Of a DNA stretch of 64,000 nucleotides, positions 63,327 through 64,000 are shown piece by piece. Origin of the DNA: Candidatus Latescibacterota bacterium. GTDB taxonomy: Bacteria > Latescibacterota > UBA2968. Position 1 is the first letter of the stretch; each line of letters starts with the position of its first letter. The notes beneath the pieces were generated by a model that saw only the letters and a program-made list of their open reading frames with translations, was not told the origin of the DNA and made no database searches. The stretch is taken from positions 1-64,000 of the forward strand of contig JAJEHL010000026.1 in NCBI GenBank assembly GCA_022823725.1, read 5' to 3'. Made by a program: the position numbers and the translations under genes.

Positions 63327-64000
63327 TCGCGTGCGCTTCACCCGCACCGGACGGCCATTCTTTTCTGCCGACTCCCATGCGGCCTCCGTCAACTGAATCA
63401 CGCGCAAACCGCACACCGGCGGCACCTGAACTTCATCGCGTCCCAAAATCGCATCCACAAAATTTTGATCTGGACTCACAAACCGCGACGGCAAACTATC
63501 CGCATCCACCTCTACCGGTGCGCTGCCACCGTATTTGCACGTCACCTTCCCATTGCGAGAATAAATCGCCCCCTTTGTACCCCAAATCGTAATATCCTCC
63601 CACATCCCCGGACCCGGACCTGTCCCCACAATAGAAAAATTCGCCAACGCACCATTCTCAAACACAATCGACAGCGCCGAATTGATATCCACCTCTGTAT
63701 CCAGATAATCCATAAACGCCGACACGCGCATAGGCGCCTGATCCACCATCCACAGCACAATATCCAGCAAATGGCTCCCCGAATCATTCAACTGACCCCC
63801 GCCCGACAACGCGTGAACCTGTCGCCACTTCCCCTGTTGATTCGCGTACCAATGCTGATCTTGCATCGCCTGAATAAACTGAACCTCTCCGATCTCCCCC
63901 GCCTGAATCTGATTCCGCATAAACCGAAACGTCGGCGACAGGTGCCGTTGATAGGACACCATCAAAACGCGATCCACCTCCTCTGCCTTATCCATCACCT
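63315..64000 (-). CDS. Gfo/Idh/MocA-family oxidoreductase, partial
   Basis: The C-terminal 228 or so residues of a Gfo/Idh/MocA dehydrogenase; the N-terminal Rossmann part lies beyond the window. GGGQLNDSGSHLLDIVLWM contains the conserved active-site Asp and His region, and FENGALANFSIVG and the following ITIWGTKGAIY match the second domain. It probably oxidises a sugar or cyclitol with NAD(P). Its stop codon is within the simple repeat at the 3' end. Confidence 0.85.
   Translation of the reverse strand, partial: VMDKAEEVDRVLMVSYQRHLSPTFRFMRNQIQAGEIGEVQFIQAMQDQHWYANQQGKWRQVHALSGGGQLNDSGSHLLDIVLWMVDQAPMRVSAFMDYLDTEVDINSALSIVFENGALANFSIVGTGPGPGMWEDITIWGTKGAIYSRNGKVTCKYGGSAPVEVDADSLPSRFVSPDQNFVDAILGRDEVQVPPVCGLRVIQLTEAAWESAEKNGRPVRVKRTRSRK

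Noticed and set aside
1-64000. tRNA or rRNA genes and insertion sequences.
   Set aside because: I saw no cloverleaf-like segment, rRNA-like block or transposase, but a covariance-model search was not possible here.

Overview
The window looks like a chromosome segment of a Gram-negative, probably uncultivated bacterium. It carries a C-terminal autotransporter-like beta-barrel, a Tat/lipoprotein signal, TRAP transporter parts and sigma-54 promoters. It also encodes a complete Pup-type proteasome locus whose modifier is the Pup relative UBact. Phytanoyl-CoA dioxygenase-like genes (three), sulfatases (three), a uronate isomerase-like enzyme and Gfo/Idh proteins resemble the gene content of candidate phyla such as Poribacteria or Latescibacterota. 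That placement is inference; there is no rRNA or other phylogenetic marker here.

Layout. 0.4-4.6 kb: HAD hydrolase, uronate isomerase-like protein, then a thioredoxin-like protein paired with a cytochrome c/copper monooxygenase fusion. 4.8-12.9 kb: mostly minus strand, with three PhyH dioxygenases, a MazEF-like toxin-antitoxin pair, DUF72, a DUF5060/DUF4038-type glycosidase, a 30-residue membrane peptide and two overlapping QueF genes, one lacking the catalytic Cys and Asp. 13.2-15.8 kb: APS kinase, a cyclase-family hydrolase and a Gfo/Idh-SAF gene broken by a 5-bp duplication. 16.1-33.6 kb: a signalling and surface block with two related histidine kinases, a sigma-54 activator and a 3,412-residue Ig-repeat autotransporter. 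Two consensus sigma-54 promoters, each preceded by the same type of inverted repeat, suggest that the activator controls both the kinases and the adhesin. 33.7-52 kb: Uma2 protein, aconitase, phosphoglycerate mutase, sulfatases, RlmB-like methylase, DUF2231, alcohol dehydrogenase, ECF sigma/anti-sigma pair, TRAP transporter, an orphan UPF0175 antitoxin and NamZ-like DUF1343. 52.1-55.1 kb: isochorismatase-like hydrolase, ABC exporter and DUF1854. 55.2-62 kb (minus): ATPase, Dop, UBact, PrcB, PrcA and PafA, in the same order as the actinobacterial Pup-proteasome locus. 62.3-64 kb: an exported protein and a truncated Gfo/Idh gene.

Intergenic space is filled with a few repeat families: an inverted repeat built on ATCGCGGC...GCCGCGAT (repeat A), a 20-bp palindrome GGGCGAGGCATGCCTCGCCC (B), an AGGAT-rich element (C), short stem-loops (D) and pyrimidine-rich simple repeats. 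Every copy I found lies in the same orientation on the given strand, whichever way the neighbouring genes point. Several simple-repeat tracts reach into gene ends, including that of the proteasomal ATPase, which lacks the usual C-terminal GQYL docking motif.

The points most worth following up are the UBact-proteasome operon with its unusual ATPase tail, the sigma-54 circuit for the giant adhesin, the active/inactive QueF pair, and the co-oriented repeats.
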